Notes under the pieces: generated by a model
Seen by the model: the letters and a program-made list of their open reading frames with translations, nothing else
The model's database searches: none
Told to the model about the DNA's origin: nothing
Translations under genes and position numbers: made by a program
Origin: Thermoplasmatota archaeon
GTDB taxonomy: Archaea > Thermoplasmatota > Thermoplasmata > Thermoplasmatales > Thermoplasmataceae
Length of the DNA: 36,748 nucleotides
Direction: 5' to 3'
Assembly (NCBI GenBank): GCA_023487205.1
Contig: JAMDBT010000026.1
Coordinates: forward strand, 1 to 36,748
In this document: positions 15,963 through 24,869 of the stretch, piece after piece
Layout of the letters: the number at the start of each line of letters is the position of its first letter
How positions within the stretch are numbered: the stretch's first letter is position 1

Positions 15963-16682
15963 TCTCATCAAATTCCTCATTGCCCTGTAATCGGGAATGG
16001 AGTACCTGGCGCTGCTTTCGTTGTTGCCAACATGAATCGTGATTGCTTCAGGATTGGCGACGAAGGCTTCCTCGTCTGTCGCGTCATCTCCAGCTATCAT
16101 GGCAGGATGGCCATTCCTGACTTTTCGGATCGCAGTTCCCTTGTCAATTCCGGGTATTCGAACCTCCATTACGTTTTTCCCCCGGTAAAAGGACATCCCA
16201 TATTCCCTGGCCAGTCCCTGTATCTCCTGCTGCAAATCCGGTATCAGGGCAGGATTCATGGCAATATGGTGGAATAGTACCCCGCCGTGCTTGTCGTACA
16301 TCACCATGCCCGGGAATCGTTTCTCCAGAAACTTGCAGCTGCCAAAGATGGTCGACGTGATCCTGGAGTATTCCTGTATTCGACCGCTCAGATCCTCGAT
16401 ACTCCCGTCGTGGTAGTACAGGGAACCATGGAGCGCTATGCAGGAATAGGCATCGCCCAGAAAGTCACGAATATCCTCCAGGGTCCTTCCCGTAACAATA
16501 ACTGTCGTGAATTTGCCCGAGAATTCAGCAAGAAGCGATTTCAGGTCCCCGTCGGGAGTGGCAAGCGAAGGCTTCGGCATAATCTGGGTGAGTGTGCCAT
16601 CATAGTCCAGGAAAACCATCAGGTCTCGGTGATCCATTCTTCTGGTCGCATCAAGAATCTCAGCGGTCACAGGGTCGGCCAC
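15942..16682 (-). CDS. otsB: Trehalose-6-phosphate phosphatase (HAD superfamily)
   Basis: This is a 246-residue phosphatase that removes phosphate from trehalose 6-phosphate. The HAD nucleophile motif is FLDYDGTL, with Asp26 and Asp28. Motif II is VTGRTLEDI, and motif IV is GDDATDEEAF, the OtsB signature. The start is GTG directly after the otsA stop (TAGGTG), so synthase and phosphatase are coupled. Trehalose serves as an osmo- and thermoprotectant. A later ATG at codon 16 is possible but would leave fewer residues before motif I. Confidence 0.92.
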   Translation of the reverse strand: MADPVTAEILDATRRMDHRDLMVFLDYDGTLTQIMPKPSLATPDGDLKSLLAEFSGKFTTVIVTGRTLEDIRDFLGDAYSCIALHGSLYYHDGSIEDLSGRIQEYSRITSTIFGSCKFLEKRFPGMVMYDKHGGVLFHHIAMNPALIPDLQQEIQGLAREYGMSFYRGKNVMEVRIPGIDKGTAIRKVRNGHPAMIAGDDATDEEAFVANPEAITIHVGNNESSARYSIPDYRAMRNLMRLMIDDI

Positions 16683-18023
16683 CTATTCTGCCACCCTGAT
16701 AACTTCCTTTCTTGACAGCTCCCTGATTCTTCTCACCCACCAGGACGAGTTGTGCCTGGAAACTTCCCTCTTCATTATTTCAAGCCGGGTTCGCCTTTCT
16801 TCCGGGGACATCCTGAAAGCTGAGTAAATTGCTTCTGCAAGATCCTCCCTGGAATTTGGGTTGACCTTAACTGCGCCATCCAGATATTCCGAGGAGCCAG
16901 CGAACTTGGAAATTATCAAGACTCCATCCCTGGAACTGGCAACAAACTCCTTTGCAACGAGATTGAGCCCGTCAAACAGTGGAGTGATCAGGGCCACCTG
17001 GCTAAACCTGTAGAACGCCATCAGAGACTGATCGCTGATCCGCTTATTCATGTAGACTATCGGAACCCAGGAAACGGTGGAGAACCTGCCGTTCAGTCTT
17101 CCGATCCGCATTTCCAGTTCCCTTCGATAAACCCTGTATTCCCATACCTGAGTCCTGCTGGGGCTGACCACCAGGTAGTAAACGAACTTCCCTGCGAGAT
17201 CCGGGTGTTCCTGGAGAAGGTATTCAATGGCGTTGACTCTCGACAGTAAACCCTTGGTATAATCCATCCTGTCAATCGAAAAAAGCACCATTTGCTGAGA
17301 CTCAAACGGTGATTTATGGACATCTTCTGACTTCTTGTGATAATAGGAGTAATCGATGCCCAATGGGACGGAGTGGACTTTGGGCCTCACTGTATCTGAC
17401 TCGCCGGTCAGCTGTTCCACTGAGTCCAAGAAGTTTCTCACATACAGGCTCGTATGGAACGTGATTATGTCTGCGGAAGAGATTGACCTGACGATCTGTT
17501 CAGACTCCGGGAGTGAGGAAAAAAATTCCCCGCTAACCCAGGGAATGTGCCACGTAAACACAACCGTGCTTTCGGGAATAGCCTCCCGTATCATTCCCGG
17601 CAACAGGGAAAGTTGGTAATCATGAACCCAGATTGTATCGCCTGGAGAGTAAGCCCTTATGATCGAGTCGAGGAATTGGCGATTTACGCGTTGATATGAT
17701 TCAAAAGTGGATGAGTTGTAGACAATGCGCTCCCGGAAGTAGTGGAACAGGGGCCACAGGGTGGAGTTTGAATACCCTTCATAAAATCCTTTCCTGTCGT
17801 TTCCGCTGACCAGAACCCTGACAATCCTGAAATTCTCAAGCCTTTCTTCTAAGTAATTCCGGTCGTTGTTGCCGTCACCCCAGCAAATCCAAGTCCCGCC
17901 TTCTTTTTCCATCAATAAGCGGAGGCTCGTGGAAACACCACCAGTGCTTTGCTTGATGGTTTCCTTGGACCCCACCTTCTCATGCGAGAATGGAGACCTG
18001 GTGGTCACGACAATATAACTCAT
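16683..18023 (-). CDS. otsA: Trehalose-6-phosphate synthase (GT20)
   Basis: This is a 446-residue glycosyltransferase of family 20 that makes trehalose 6-phosphate from a nucleotide-glucose and glucose 6-phosphate. It has the glycine-rich TGGVSTSL loop near residue 27, WVHDYQL, TWHIPW (catalytic-site His), the Arg-Lys pair in DRMDYTKG, and FDGLNLVAKEF with its donor-binding Asp and Glu. ATG at 18023 was chosen because a TATA box lies about 25 bases upstream, giving a leaderless mRNA; GTG at 18026 would add one residue. It is followed by otsB without a gap. Confidence 0.93.
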   Translation of the reverse strand: MSYIVVTTRSPFSHEKVGSKETIKQSTGGVSTSLRLLMEKEGGTWICWGDGNNDRNYLEERLENFRIVRVLVSGNDRKGFYEGYSNSTLWPLFHYFRERIVYNSSTFESYQRVNRQFLDSIIRAYSPGDTIWVHDYQLSLLPGMIREAIPESTVVFTWHIPWVSGEFFSSLPESEQIVRSISSADIITFHTSLYVRNFLDSVEQLTGESDTVRPKVHSVPLGIDYSYYHKKSEDVHKSPFESQQMVLFSIDRMDYTKGLLSRVNAIEYLLQEHPDLAGKFVYYLVVSPSRTQVWEYRVYRRELEMRIGRLNGRFSTVSWVPIVYMNKRISDQSLMAFYRFSQVALITPLFDGLNLVAKEFVASSRDGVLIISKFAGSSEYLDGAVKVNPNSREDLAEAIYSAFRMSPEERRTRLEIMKREVSRHNSSWWVRRIRELSRKEVIRVAE

Positions 18024-18042
18024 CACATTCTTATGGATTCAT

Positions 18043-18050
18043 ATTATAAA
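18043..18050 (-). promoter_or_regulatory. TATA box for otsA-otsB
   Basis: The minus strand reads TTTATAAT within TTTTTATAATATG, centred about 25 bases before the otsA ATG. This is one of the clearest leaderless promoters in the window. Confidence 0.65.
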
Positions 18051-18169
18051 AAGTAGGGGAATTTCAACATGGGCGTAACGATCGACAGAGTTTCCGTCCG
18101 TGGTTTTCGTGCAATAGTTGTCATTTAGAGATTTGACCGGTCAATAGGACCGGGAAAACCAAGCGCCGA

Positions 18170-19078
18170 TTACAGCGCGGTTGTGTTGTCGAGAGATTCG
18201 ACCTCGGTCAACGTCAAGTGCCATTCCGGGAATAGTCTTGACGCTTTGGAAAGCATCTCGATGTAATCATCCTTGTATAAAGATGGAAGTACCTCAACCA
18301 GGGTAAAATCCTCATTTATCAGGGTCTGAAACCTGCTTATTGCTGGGATAATAAGTTCGTCTTGTTTTGAAGACAGATACTTGAGCACAGGGTTATCTGT
18401 ATCCGCTTCGTAGATTCCATCCGAGATTTTCAATACATCCTCGGCTTTTATTTCCTTGGCACCATAGTAGACTCCCCTGATCCGTCCTTCGCTATCATTC
18501 GCCTTGACTTCCCTGCTCCAGTTAGAACCCATAGGATTCTTGTCTTCCGTGAATTCTTCCTTGGGGGGTATACTCCTTGCGACCACAACCGATAGTCCGG
18601 CATTCTTGTGGAATGTTTCTAGAGACTGTTTCAGTCCCCTTGACATTGAAATGCTTTCCACTTGCACGCTTGACGGCTTGTTTTCAGAAAGCAGGAGGTT
18701 CGATACCTCCTTCAGGGAACTGCTGTGAAATCTGTAGTTGAAGAAGTGCCTGCCACCGGAAACATAGACGTAATTCATCACCACAGATGGAATCTTTATT
18801 AAATCGCCAATAAATCTATACTCCACAAATGACTTGCTCGTCGCATACAGGGTAATGACTCCTCCACGTTTCCTGGCGTTATAAGTCCTGAGAAAAATGT
18901 CCACATCCCTTTTCCCTTCCACGTCCGAAGCTTTGAAATAATAGAGGGCTCCAATGTCCTGATCCCGGATGAACAGGACGGTCGGGATGAATATATTCTG
19001 CTGTACTGAAAACTTCTCCACCGGAAAGCCCTGGTTTGTCGTGAGCGTGAATTCCATATCTAGTTTGGAGGAAAACAT
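18170..19078 (-). CDS. Orphan protein, function unknown
   Basis: This is a 302-residue reading frame whose codon use and composition look like a real gene. I do not recognise it. There is no signal peptide, no clear membrane segment and no cysteine-rich motif. The N-terminal 130 residues alternate beta-type stretches (FVEYRFIGDLIKIP, then VVMNYVYVSGG). The C-terminal third is more helical and ends in EWHLTLTEVESLD. The start could be the first ATG or the one at codon 8. It is a single gene between the otsA promoter and a mobile-element patch, so it may be lineage-specific or acquired. A sensor or regulator domain is possible but not shown. Confidence 0.6.
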   Translation of the reverse strand: MFSSKLDMEFTLTTNQGFPVEKFSVQQNIFIPTVLFIRDQDIGALYYFKASDVEGKRDVDIFLRTYNARKRGGVITLYATSKSFVEYRFIGDLIKIPSVVMNYVYVSGGRHFFNYRFHSSSLKEVSNLLLSENKPSSVQVESISMSRGLKQSLETFHKNAGLSVVVARSIPPKEEFTEDKNPMGSNWSREVKANDSEGRIRGVYYGAKEIKAEDVLKISDGIYEADTDNPVLKYLSSKQDELIIPAISRFQTLINEDFTLVEVLPSLYKDDYIEMLSKASRLFPEWHLTLTEVESLDNTTAL

Positions 19079-19116
19079 AAGCGACCAGTGTACCGAATGG
19101 TATTAGCATTGCTACG

Positions 19117-19390
19117 TGACATCCTCCCACGACTAAAGCCGTGGGCTTCCTGCTTCAGCGACCATACTCGGTCCCTCACCACCCCAGGAGTTGCTCCCCC
19201 TGCCTCCGGGCAGGCCGGTTACGGAGGTATCGATCTCCACAGGCGTAACTTCCACACTGTCCGTGTGTAGATCACCTTTGTTTTTGACGACAAAAACAGA
19301 TACCGATACCAGCATTAGTCGTATTGTCGAGGGAAGTCCGTGTATCCTCCTGAAGCTGGTGGGTTTTACTGCTTCCCTCAAACTCCTAAC
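19117..19390. mobile_element. Short non-autonomous IS200/IS605-like element, copy B
   Basis: The left part has the hairpin CCCACG...CGTGGG at 19126-19145, and the right part (19329-19390) is near identical to the terminal repeat at 84-148. The hairpin in the right end is damaged: CCTCCTGAAGCTGGTGGG replaces the complete stem of copy A. Between the ends is about 180 bases with no transposase or TnpB coding, including two short hairpin-prone runs. This looks like an internally deleted, MITE-like relic. The ends are seen; the family is inferred. Only a search for full-length relatives would fix its true borders. Confidence 0.5.
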
Positions 19391-19531
19391 TGGATCATAA
19401 ATAGGTGTCATTCTTGGTCATGTATTGAAAGTGCTGTGATCTGGAAATAGAGGTGACCAGGCAAACGCATTGGAAGAACTAACAAGAACACTCGAAACGA
19501 CAAAGGGGAAGGAAAGAAGCAACCTGTGGAG

Positions 19532-19897
19532 TGGTTCCTGAACTACGCCATGGATCAGGAAGCTACGGAACAGATCCTGGCGACAAAGTACCAGAACTCC
19601 GGCGACAGGAAGGCACACAGAAGCTGAAAGACAGATCGCCCCCTGTTCTGCGCCGATGTATCCATGCAAGGGAGGGACATAGTGAAAACGTACTTCCAGG
19701 AGGATCGGGTTGAGATGGCGTACAGGCACCCGAGGGGTGACATTTCCCTCTCACCAGTCCTGTACCGGCTTCCCGGAAGGGTGGAATCACACCCATCGGT
19801 GTTGAAATTCTTCGCCTGCGAGATCATTGCTTTGGTCCTCTGGAATATAGAATCCGGTAATATGGGCATAGGATACGAAGATTTCATGGATGAATAG
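19532..19897 (+). pseudogene. Transposase relic (IS4/IS1634-like C-terminus)
   Basis: One frame reads WFLNYAMDQEATEQIL..., hits an in-frame TGA at 19625-19627, then continues LFCADVSMQGRDIVKTYF and QEDRVEMAYR, ending at TAG 19895. The second part resembles the end of IS4/IS1634 DDE transposases, where a D.S...DIVK.Y segment precedes an E..FR catalytic region. The first part recalls transposase sequence too, possibly of another family. With a stop, no start and no N-terminal two thirds, this is decayed. It stands next to copy B of the repeat. Confidence 0.45.
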
Positions 19898-20053
19898 CCA
19901 GAGATAAGCGAGGCCGTTCCAGTAAGGAAGGACAACGGTTTCCCAGGAAATGCAGAAACTCCCGAGACCCTTTGATGTCCCGTCGCCTCAGGCATAGTTA
20001 CTGAAATTGCCGATAGACAGGTTAAAGTAATACCTGAAAATCCAGAATTCCGG

Positions 20054-20095
20054 TGATGACGTCCACCCATAACCGCTGAAGCAGCTGATGACGTC
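20054..20095. repeat. Pair of 10-base direct repeats before the hydrogenase-like operon
   Basis: TGATGACGTC occurs at 20054-20063 and again at 20086-20095, 32 bases apart start to start, about three helical turns, so both copies face the same side of the DNA. Each contains the palindrome GACGTC. They lie 17-60 bases before the first ATG of the complex. A TATA-like GTTAAAGTAATAC at 20021-20033 would place them in the early transcribed region, as expected for a repressor site. Confidence 0.45.
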
Positions 20096-20112
20096 TGTTT
20101 CACAGTGAGAAT

Positions 20113-21060
20113 ATGACGCTGTTATGGGTAGAGACATTGATACAGATCGTCGGAGTCTTGGCTCTGGCACCTTTTGTCACAGGCATACTGAACAGGGCGA
20201 GAGCTAGGTTTGAGGCCAGAAAGGGACCTCCTATTTTCCAGCCATACTACGACCTGGCCAAGTACATCCGGAAGGAAATCCTGCTCCCTGCCAACTCTAC
20301 CAGGGTATTCTATCTGGTACCATTCTTCGTTTTCGGCATATACCTCCTCATATCATTCGTTATTCCCGTGATCCTCCCGTTTCCTGATTACCTTTCAGTG
20401 TCCGTGGACTTTCTCGGAGGGGGACTTCTGTTTGCGCTGACGTCTGTACTACTGATCCTCGGGGCACTGAATTCAGGAAACAACATTTCTGCCATGGGGG
20501 CTAGCCGGTCTGCCACTTTTTCGGCTTATGGAGAGCCAACACTCATAATGGTTTTCTTCGCAGTAGCGCTGATTTCCGGAACCAATAATCCTTACGTCAC
20601 AAATGCAGTCCTTTCTACGTCCATAACGGGCTACCTCGGGCTATATCATCTCTTTGCAATGGTCGCATTCTTCATGCTTCTGCTGTTCGAAACCGGCCAA
20701 TTGCCGCTTGAGAGCAGCTCCAACATGGAACTTGGCATGATAGACGAGGCTCGTGTCTACGAATATTCCGGACCCCATCTTTTCATGATAAAGTACTCTT
20801 CCATGATTAAGCTCTACCTGCTTGGATCCGTCTTTCTCAACGTTTTCGCCTTCCCATGGTTCATGCAGACAGGCATTTTCGGCTCGATTCTTGACATCCC
20901 CATAATGCTGGGGAAATGGTTGGTTCTCATTGTAATTCTTGTTTTGGTGAACGAGAGCCTAGGAAAGGTGCGGCTTTTCAAGATCCAGGACTTCCTCTCT
21001 ATCTCGTTTGCCCTTTCCGTGTTCTCGGTAATTACACTCACGCTGGGGGGAATCCAGTGA
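20113..21060 (+). CDS. NuoH/HyfC-like membrane subunit of Ehr-type complex
   Basis: This is a 315-residue membrane protein with about eight hydrophobic helices. It matches the NuoH/HycD/HyfC family, which sits at the junction between membrane arm and iron-sulfur arm and lines the quinone or proton pathway. Diagnostic segments are ARARFEARKGPPIFQPYYDL near residues 29-48, and FETGQLPLES followed by MIDEARVYEYSG, with conserved acidic residues. It is the first of six overlapping plus-strand genes and ends GTGA into the next. No convincing ribosome site precedes the ATG. Confidence 0.9.
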   Translation: MTLLWVETLIQIVGVLALAPFVTGILNRARARFEARKGPPIFQPYYDLAKYIRKEILLPANSTRVFYLVPFFVFGIYLLISFVIPVILPFPDYLSVSVDFLGGGLLFALTSVLLILGALNSGNNISAMGASRSATFSAYGEPTLIMVFFAVALISGTNNPYVTNAVLSTSITGYLGLYHLFAMVAFFMLLLFETGQLPLESSSNMELGMIDEARVYEYSGPHLFMIKYSSMIKLYLLGSVFLNVFAFPWFMQTGIFGSILDIPIMLGKWLVLIVILVLVNESLGKVRLFKIQDFLSISFALSVFSVITLTLGGIQ

Positions 21061-21677
21061 TATTCTCTGAAATAGAAGGAATACTTGGTGCCCTGATCCT
21101 TGGGTCCACCCTTGTCGTCCAGACGAGATTATACATCAGGCCGATGATAAACACCGTAGTGACTCAGTCAGTCATCCTTGCAATTACGGCAGCCATTATT
21201 GGAATCACCACCTCTGATCTTGACCTCATCATCCTGGCCGCATTGATAGTTGTAATCAGGGGAGTTCTGGTAAGGCACTTCCTGAGCCTGAGGCTTCCAA
21301 AGACCAGGATGTTCGTCAAGGAAACCTCACATGGAGTCTCCTCTGTGACCATGTACAGCGTCGTAGTGTTGATCTTGTCGTTTCTCATATACAGATACAC
21401 GTTCTTTCCAATCATCCAGTCCCCCCTTGGTGCAATTGGATTTTCGATGATAGTCCAGGGGCTTCTCCTCATCATCACCAGACGCAACAGCTTCGCTCAT
21501 TTCATTGGATATGTCGAGGAGGAGAACGGCATAATATTCATGAGCCTCACAATCGTGACATTGCCGTTCCTGATTGAGATTAGCGTTCTCCTGGACGTGC
21601 TTGCGCTAATAATCGTTGGAACGGGCCTTGTGACAGAGAATGTAGAGCATATGCGCGAAGAGGAGTTGATGGGATGA
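21057..21677 (+). CDS. HyfE-like membrane subunit of Ehr-type complex
   Basis: This is a 206-residue, strongly hydrophobic protein with about six helices, of the HyfE type found in group 4 hydrogenases; part of it is thought to correspond to NuoK-like helices. The start is GTG at 21057 in the overlap GTGA with the previous stop; longer frames upstream lie entirely inside the previous gene. A conserved acidic stretch EEENGIIFMSL appears near residue 155. It ends ATGA into the next gene. Confidence 0.85.
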   Translation: MIFSEIEGILGALILGSTLVVQTRLYIRPMINTVVTQSVILAITAAIIGITTSDLDLIILAALIVVIRGVLVRHFLSLRLPKTRMFVKETSHGVSSVTMYSVVVLILSFLIYRYTFFPIIQSPLGAIGFSMIVQGLLLIITRRNSFAHFIGYVEEENGIIFMSLTIVTLPFLIEISVLLDVLALIIVGTGLVTENVEHMREEELMG

Positions 21678-23017
21678 ATCTGACCATCCTCTTACTGATT
21701 GCATTACCGGCAGTATTCTCGCTGGGCTATTTCTCCAGGCAGTTCAAGCATATCGCAGTAATCTCGGCAGGGCTGACTCTGGCCATGGCCCTATACATAA
21801 TGGTCACGCAGCTGGATCTTTCTGGCTATTTCCTGGTGGATTATCTCTCCAGGTACTTCATCATGGCCATATCATCCATCTACCTGCTTTCAGTGGTCTT
21901 TGGAGTGGGATACCACCACAAGATGGGAGAGTCCAGAAACATGAGGCTCCACCTGTCCCTTATCGATCTCTTTGCCTCCAGCATGCTCTTCTCCATAGCT
22001 GTCAATAACTTTGGACTCCTCTGGTTCGGCATAGAAGCCACAACGGTGTCAAGCACGCTTCTCCTGGTCATCGAGAAAGAGCCGTTGAAGATAGAGGCCG
22101 CCTGGAGATATGTGATAATCGTTTCTGCCGGGTTAACCATCAGCCTGCTTTCCGTACTGGTGCTGTACTACGACTTCAACAATCTCACTATCAGTTACCT
22201 CCTTTCCCATCATCCGGCTTACCCGGAACTCACCGCCATCGCGGCAGGCACTGCCCTGATAGGATACGGTACCAAGATAGGCCTGTTTCCCATGCACACA
22301 TGGCTTCCGGATGCCCACAGTGAAGCTCCATCCGAGATAAGCGCAATGTTCTCAGGAGTACTCCTGCCGGTCGCAATATATGCCCTGTACAGGGTTTACG
22401 AGGTAACTGCAGCCCCCCGCATAACTGACCTTTTTATTTTCTTTGGAGTGGTAACAATCCTGTTCTCCACCATTATGCTGCCTTCCCAGCGCTTCTACAA
22501 GAGAATGTTTGCATATTCGACCATGGAGAACATGGGTCTGATCCTCATCGGCTTCACCATTGGTGGAATTGCGCTCACAGGGGCCTTGATTCTGCTGGTA
22601 ACCCATGCATTCGGGAAGGGTGCTGCCTTCTACTCCTCCGGAAACATACTTGAGAACTATGAGTCAAAGAAGATTTCTGACGTTACGGGGCTCAGGCAGA
22701 GAATGCCCTTCACATCCGTGTCACTCATACTATCCTCTCTGGCAGTGACGGGGGCGCCTCCATTCGGCACTTTCCTCGGCGAGTTCTTCATACTGACAGA
22801 GCTCTACCTAAACGGATATTTCCTGGCAGTAGCGCTAATCGTTGTATCTCTCCTGATTGCATTTGCAAGTGTCAACTTCCATGTCTCAAGGATGGTGTTT
22901 TCTGGACATGACGAACCAGTCTCTGAGTCTTCCAGGTCGCAAGTGGCGGTGGCGCTCAGTGCTTGTGCGATCACTCTACTGATTCCATTTCTATTCCTTG
23001 CATACGGGGTGATCTGA
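21674..23017 (+). CDS. HyfF/NuoN-like antiporter-type subunit of Ehr-type complex
   Basis: This is a 447-residue protein with about 13 hydrophobic helices, homologous to the ion-pumping subunits of complex I (NuoL/M/N) and Mrp antiporters. The key residues are kept: Glu121 in LWFGIEATT and Lys201 in GTKIGLFPMHTW, followed by LPDAHSEAPS. Their presence suggests active proton or sodium translocation. The ATG overlaps the previous stop (ATGA), and the end overlaps the next start (TGATG). Confidence 0.92.
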   Translation: MNLTILLLIALPAVFSLGYFSRQFKHIAVISAGLTLAMALYIMVTQLDLSGYFLVDYLSRYFIMAISSIYLLSVVFGVGYHHKMGESRNMRLHLSLIDLFASSMLFSIAVNNFGLLWFGIEATTVSSTLLLVIEKEPLKIEAAWRYVIIVSAGLTISLLSVLVLYYDFNNLTISYLLSHHPAYPELTAIAAGTALIGYGTKIGLFPMHTWLPDAHSEAPSEISAMFSGVLLPVAIYALYRVYEVTAAPRITDLFIFFGVVTILFSTIMLPSQRFYKRMFAYSTMENMGLILIGFTIGGIALTGALILLVTHAFGKGAAFYSSGNILENYESKKISDVTGLRQRMPFTSVSLILSSLAVTGAPPFGTFLGEFFILTELYLNGYFLAVALIVVSLLIAFASVNFHVSRMVFSGHDEPVSESSRSQVAVALSACAITLLIPFLFLAYGVI

Positions 23018-24240
23018 TGGTCGGGGAGGACGTGATAACAGGAGTCCTGGAATCCGGTGGAGGGGAATGCGAAATCACCTCGGGATTTGGTATCCCATCT
23101 TGGAAGAAAGCTGCTGGCAGCGACATTGATGGGCGCGAGGATTTCAAGGCGTGCGTAGGCAGGTTTGATGAAAAAGCAGAGGGTACGGACGTTTTCAATT
23201 TCACATACGGTCCGTCGGCCGGAGGATTGAACGAATCGTGCAAATTCAACATATACACCTACGGTGAACGAATCCTTTCGCTCAGGCCGGAACCCGCATA
23301 CAAGGACAGGAGGCTGGAGGTTTCTGGTTCGGGGCTGGTAATGGCAATCCTCAGGCTTGAACGCTACTGCGGGCCATTGAGTCCCTTCTATTCCGGCATG
23401 TTTGCTGCTGCAGTGGAAGCAATCATGGGAAATGGCGAGAACAATGATCTCCGGCTTGCAAGGGTAATCATGAACGAGGTGGGCAGGATCTCCGACCACC
23501 TGTACGTGATTGCAAAGCTTGCGGAAGGTGCCTCGCAGAACGTGGCGTACAACCTGCTCTTTGGCCTGAGGGAAAAGCTTCTCAGGCTGGTCTCAAGAAG
23601 GTTTGGCCACCGCTATTTCTTTGGGATCAATGGATTCGGGGGCCTCGCGAGGAGCGCAGACTTTGGGGGCATCTCCTCAGAGGTTGGAGCGATAGCGGAG
23701 GAGTTCCGGCAGTTATGGATCAGGCTGGAGAATTCTGGAATATTCATAGACAGGATCCAGGGGACGGCCACCCTCAGGAGGCCATGGATGGTCGGTCCGG
23801 CGGCGAGGGCTGCAGGTTTGCGCACGGACACAAGGATTGATGGTTCATGCCTGCGGTATGATGATCTTGATCTTGAAGTTGCCAGCGCGGCCAGCGCGGA
23901 CACCCTGGCCAGGAGCCTGGTGCGGAAGGACGAGATCTTTGCATCCGCACGCATCATAGAAAAAGCAGAAAGCATGATTCGTGAAGTCCCGGCAGCAGTC
24001 CGAATGAACTTAGGGGAAATCAGCGGCGAGATTTCAGTGAGAACAGAAACCCCGGGAGGAGATTCCCTTATGCGGGTCTCACTGGCAAACGGGGTTGTGA
24101 AGAAGATATACATCAGGCCATCGTCACTGCAGAATCTTGCCGTTTTCACTTACGCCATAAAGGAAAACCTGCTCACCGACTTCACTTTCGGGTACGAAGG
24201 GCTGGGCATCCATGTTTCAGAACTGGGAGGCGTCCTATGA
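23017..24240 (+). CDS. Hydrogenase/NuoD-like large subunit lacking Ni ligands (Ehr type)
   Basis: This 407-residue protein is homologous to the large subunit of group 4 [NiFe] hydrogenases and NuoD. Near the N-terminus it has YGPSAGGLNES, close to the family's GPQHP region. The first Ni motif CGxC has become ERYCGPLS: Cys118 remains but its partner is Leu121. The C-terminal CxxC motif is absent; the protein ends in GYEGLGIHVSELGG. So no [NiFe] centre can form. This is what defines energy-converting-hydrogenase-related (Ehr) complexes. The first 55 residues could be a shortened NuoC-like part. ATG 23017 overlaps the previous stop; the longer frame upstream is inside the previous gene. Confidence 0.88.
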   Translation: MVGEDVITGVLESGGGECEITSGFGIPSWKKAAGSDIDGREDFKACVGRFDEKAEGTDVFNFTYGPSAGGLNESCKFNIYTYGERILSLRPEPAYKDRRLEVSGSGLVMAILRLERYCGPLSPFYSGMFAAAVEAIMGNGENNDLRLARVIMNEVGRISDHLYVIAKLAEGASQNVAYNLLFGLREKLLRLVSRRFGHRYFFGINGFGGLARSADFGGISSEVGAIAEEFRQLWIRLENSGIFIDRIQGTATLRRPWMVGPAARAAGLRTDTRIDGSCLRYDDLDLEVASAASADTLARSLVRKDEIFASARIIEKAESMIREVPAAVRMNLGEISGEISVRTETPGGDSLMRVSLANGVVKKIYIRPSSLQNLAVFTYAIKENLLTDFTFGYEGLGIHVSELGGVL

Positions 24241-24869
24241 AATCGTGGCTCACGTATGGCCTGATGAGGAAGCGCCTGACCACCGGGTTCCCTTCAATGG
24301 AAGCCGAGGAGGTACCTCTCTGGACCACGACCCCGGTCAGTACCGGAACCGGAGAGGCACACTGCCCCGCCAATGCAATCAAAGGCACCACAGTTGAGAT
24401 GGGGAGATGCATATCATGCGGCTATTGCAGTCCAGCCTTCCAGCCGGACGGAGTCCCGGGAACATCGATCGTTAGGTCAACAGAGAAGGCATTCAGGAAA
24501 TCGTTCCACATCTATCTGTTCGATGCTGGGTCCTGCGGGTCCTGCAATCTTGAGGTGAAAGCACTGGGAAATCCTTACTATGATATGAGCCGCCTTGGAA
24601 TATCATTCTGTGCAACTCCCAAACATGCGGATGCACTCATTGTCGTGGGAGTACTTGCCGACGGGATGAGCGATCCTCTGAAGAGGGCGGTCGAAGCACT
24701 TCCTTCACCCAAGCTGATCTTTGCCCTTGGAGCGTGTGCGATCTCAGGTGGTATCATCGGAAAATCCATATCCGGGATAGTTGACGCGGACATTGTTGTG
24801 CCGGGATGCCCGCCAAACCCGTTCACCATCCTGGATGCCCTGCAGAGATCCAGGGGAGTCAGGTTATGA
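24237..24869 (+). CDS. Fused ferredoxin-NuoB-like iron-sulfur subunit of Ehr-type complex
   Basis: This is a 210-residue protein in two parts. Residues 35-70 are ferredoxin-like, with Cys43 in HCPANAI and Cys58, Cys61, Cys64 in CISCGYC: exactly the four ligands of one [4Fe-4S] cluster, while the second cluster of normal ferredoxins is lost. Residues 88-205 are the small subunit (NuoB/HycG) with Cys100 and Cys103 in CGSCN, Cys167 in LGACA and Cys191 in VPGCPPNP, the four ligands of the proximal cluster. This fuses HyfH and HyfI functions. The electron path is therefore intact although the large subunit has no metal site. It overlaps both neighbours by ATGA. Confidence 0.88.
   Translation: MKSWLTYGLMRKRLTTGFPSMEAEEVPLWTTTPVSTGTGEAHCPANAIKGTTVEMGRCISCGYCSPAFQPDGVPGTSIVRSTEKAFRKSFHIYLFDAGSCGSCNLEVKALGNPYYDMSRLGISFCATPKHADALIVVGVLADGMSDPLKRAVEALPSPKLIFALGACAISGGIIGKSISGIVDADIVVPGCPPNPFTILDALQRSRGVRL

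Noticed and set aside
22963-23016. Longer start for the hydrogenase-like large subunit
   Set aside because: The extra codons are inside the previous antiporter-type gene; the ATG at 23017 overlapping its stop fits the pattern of the whole operon.
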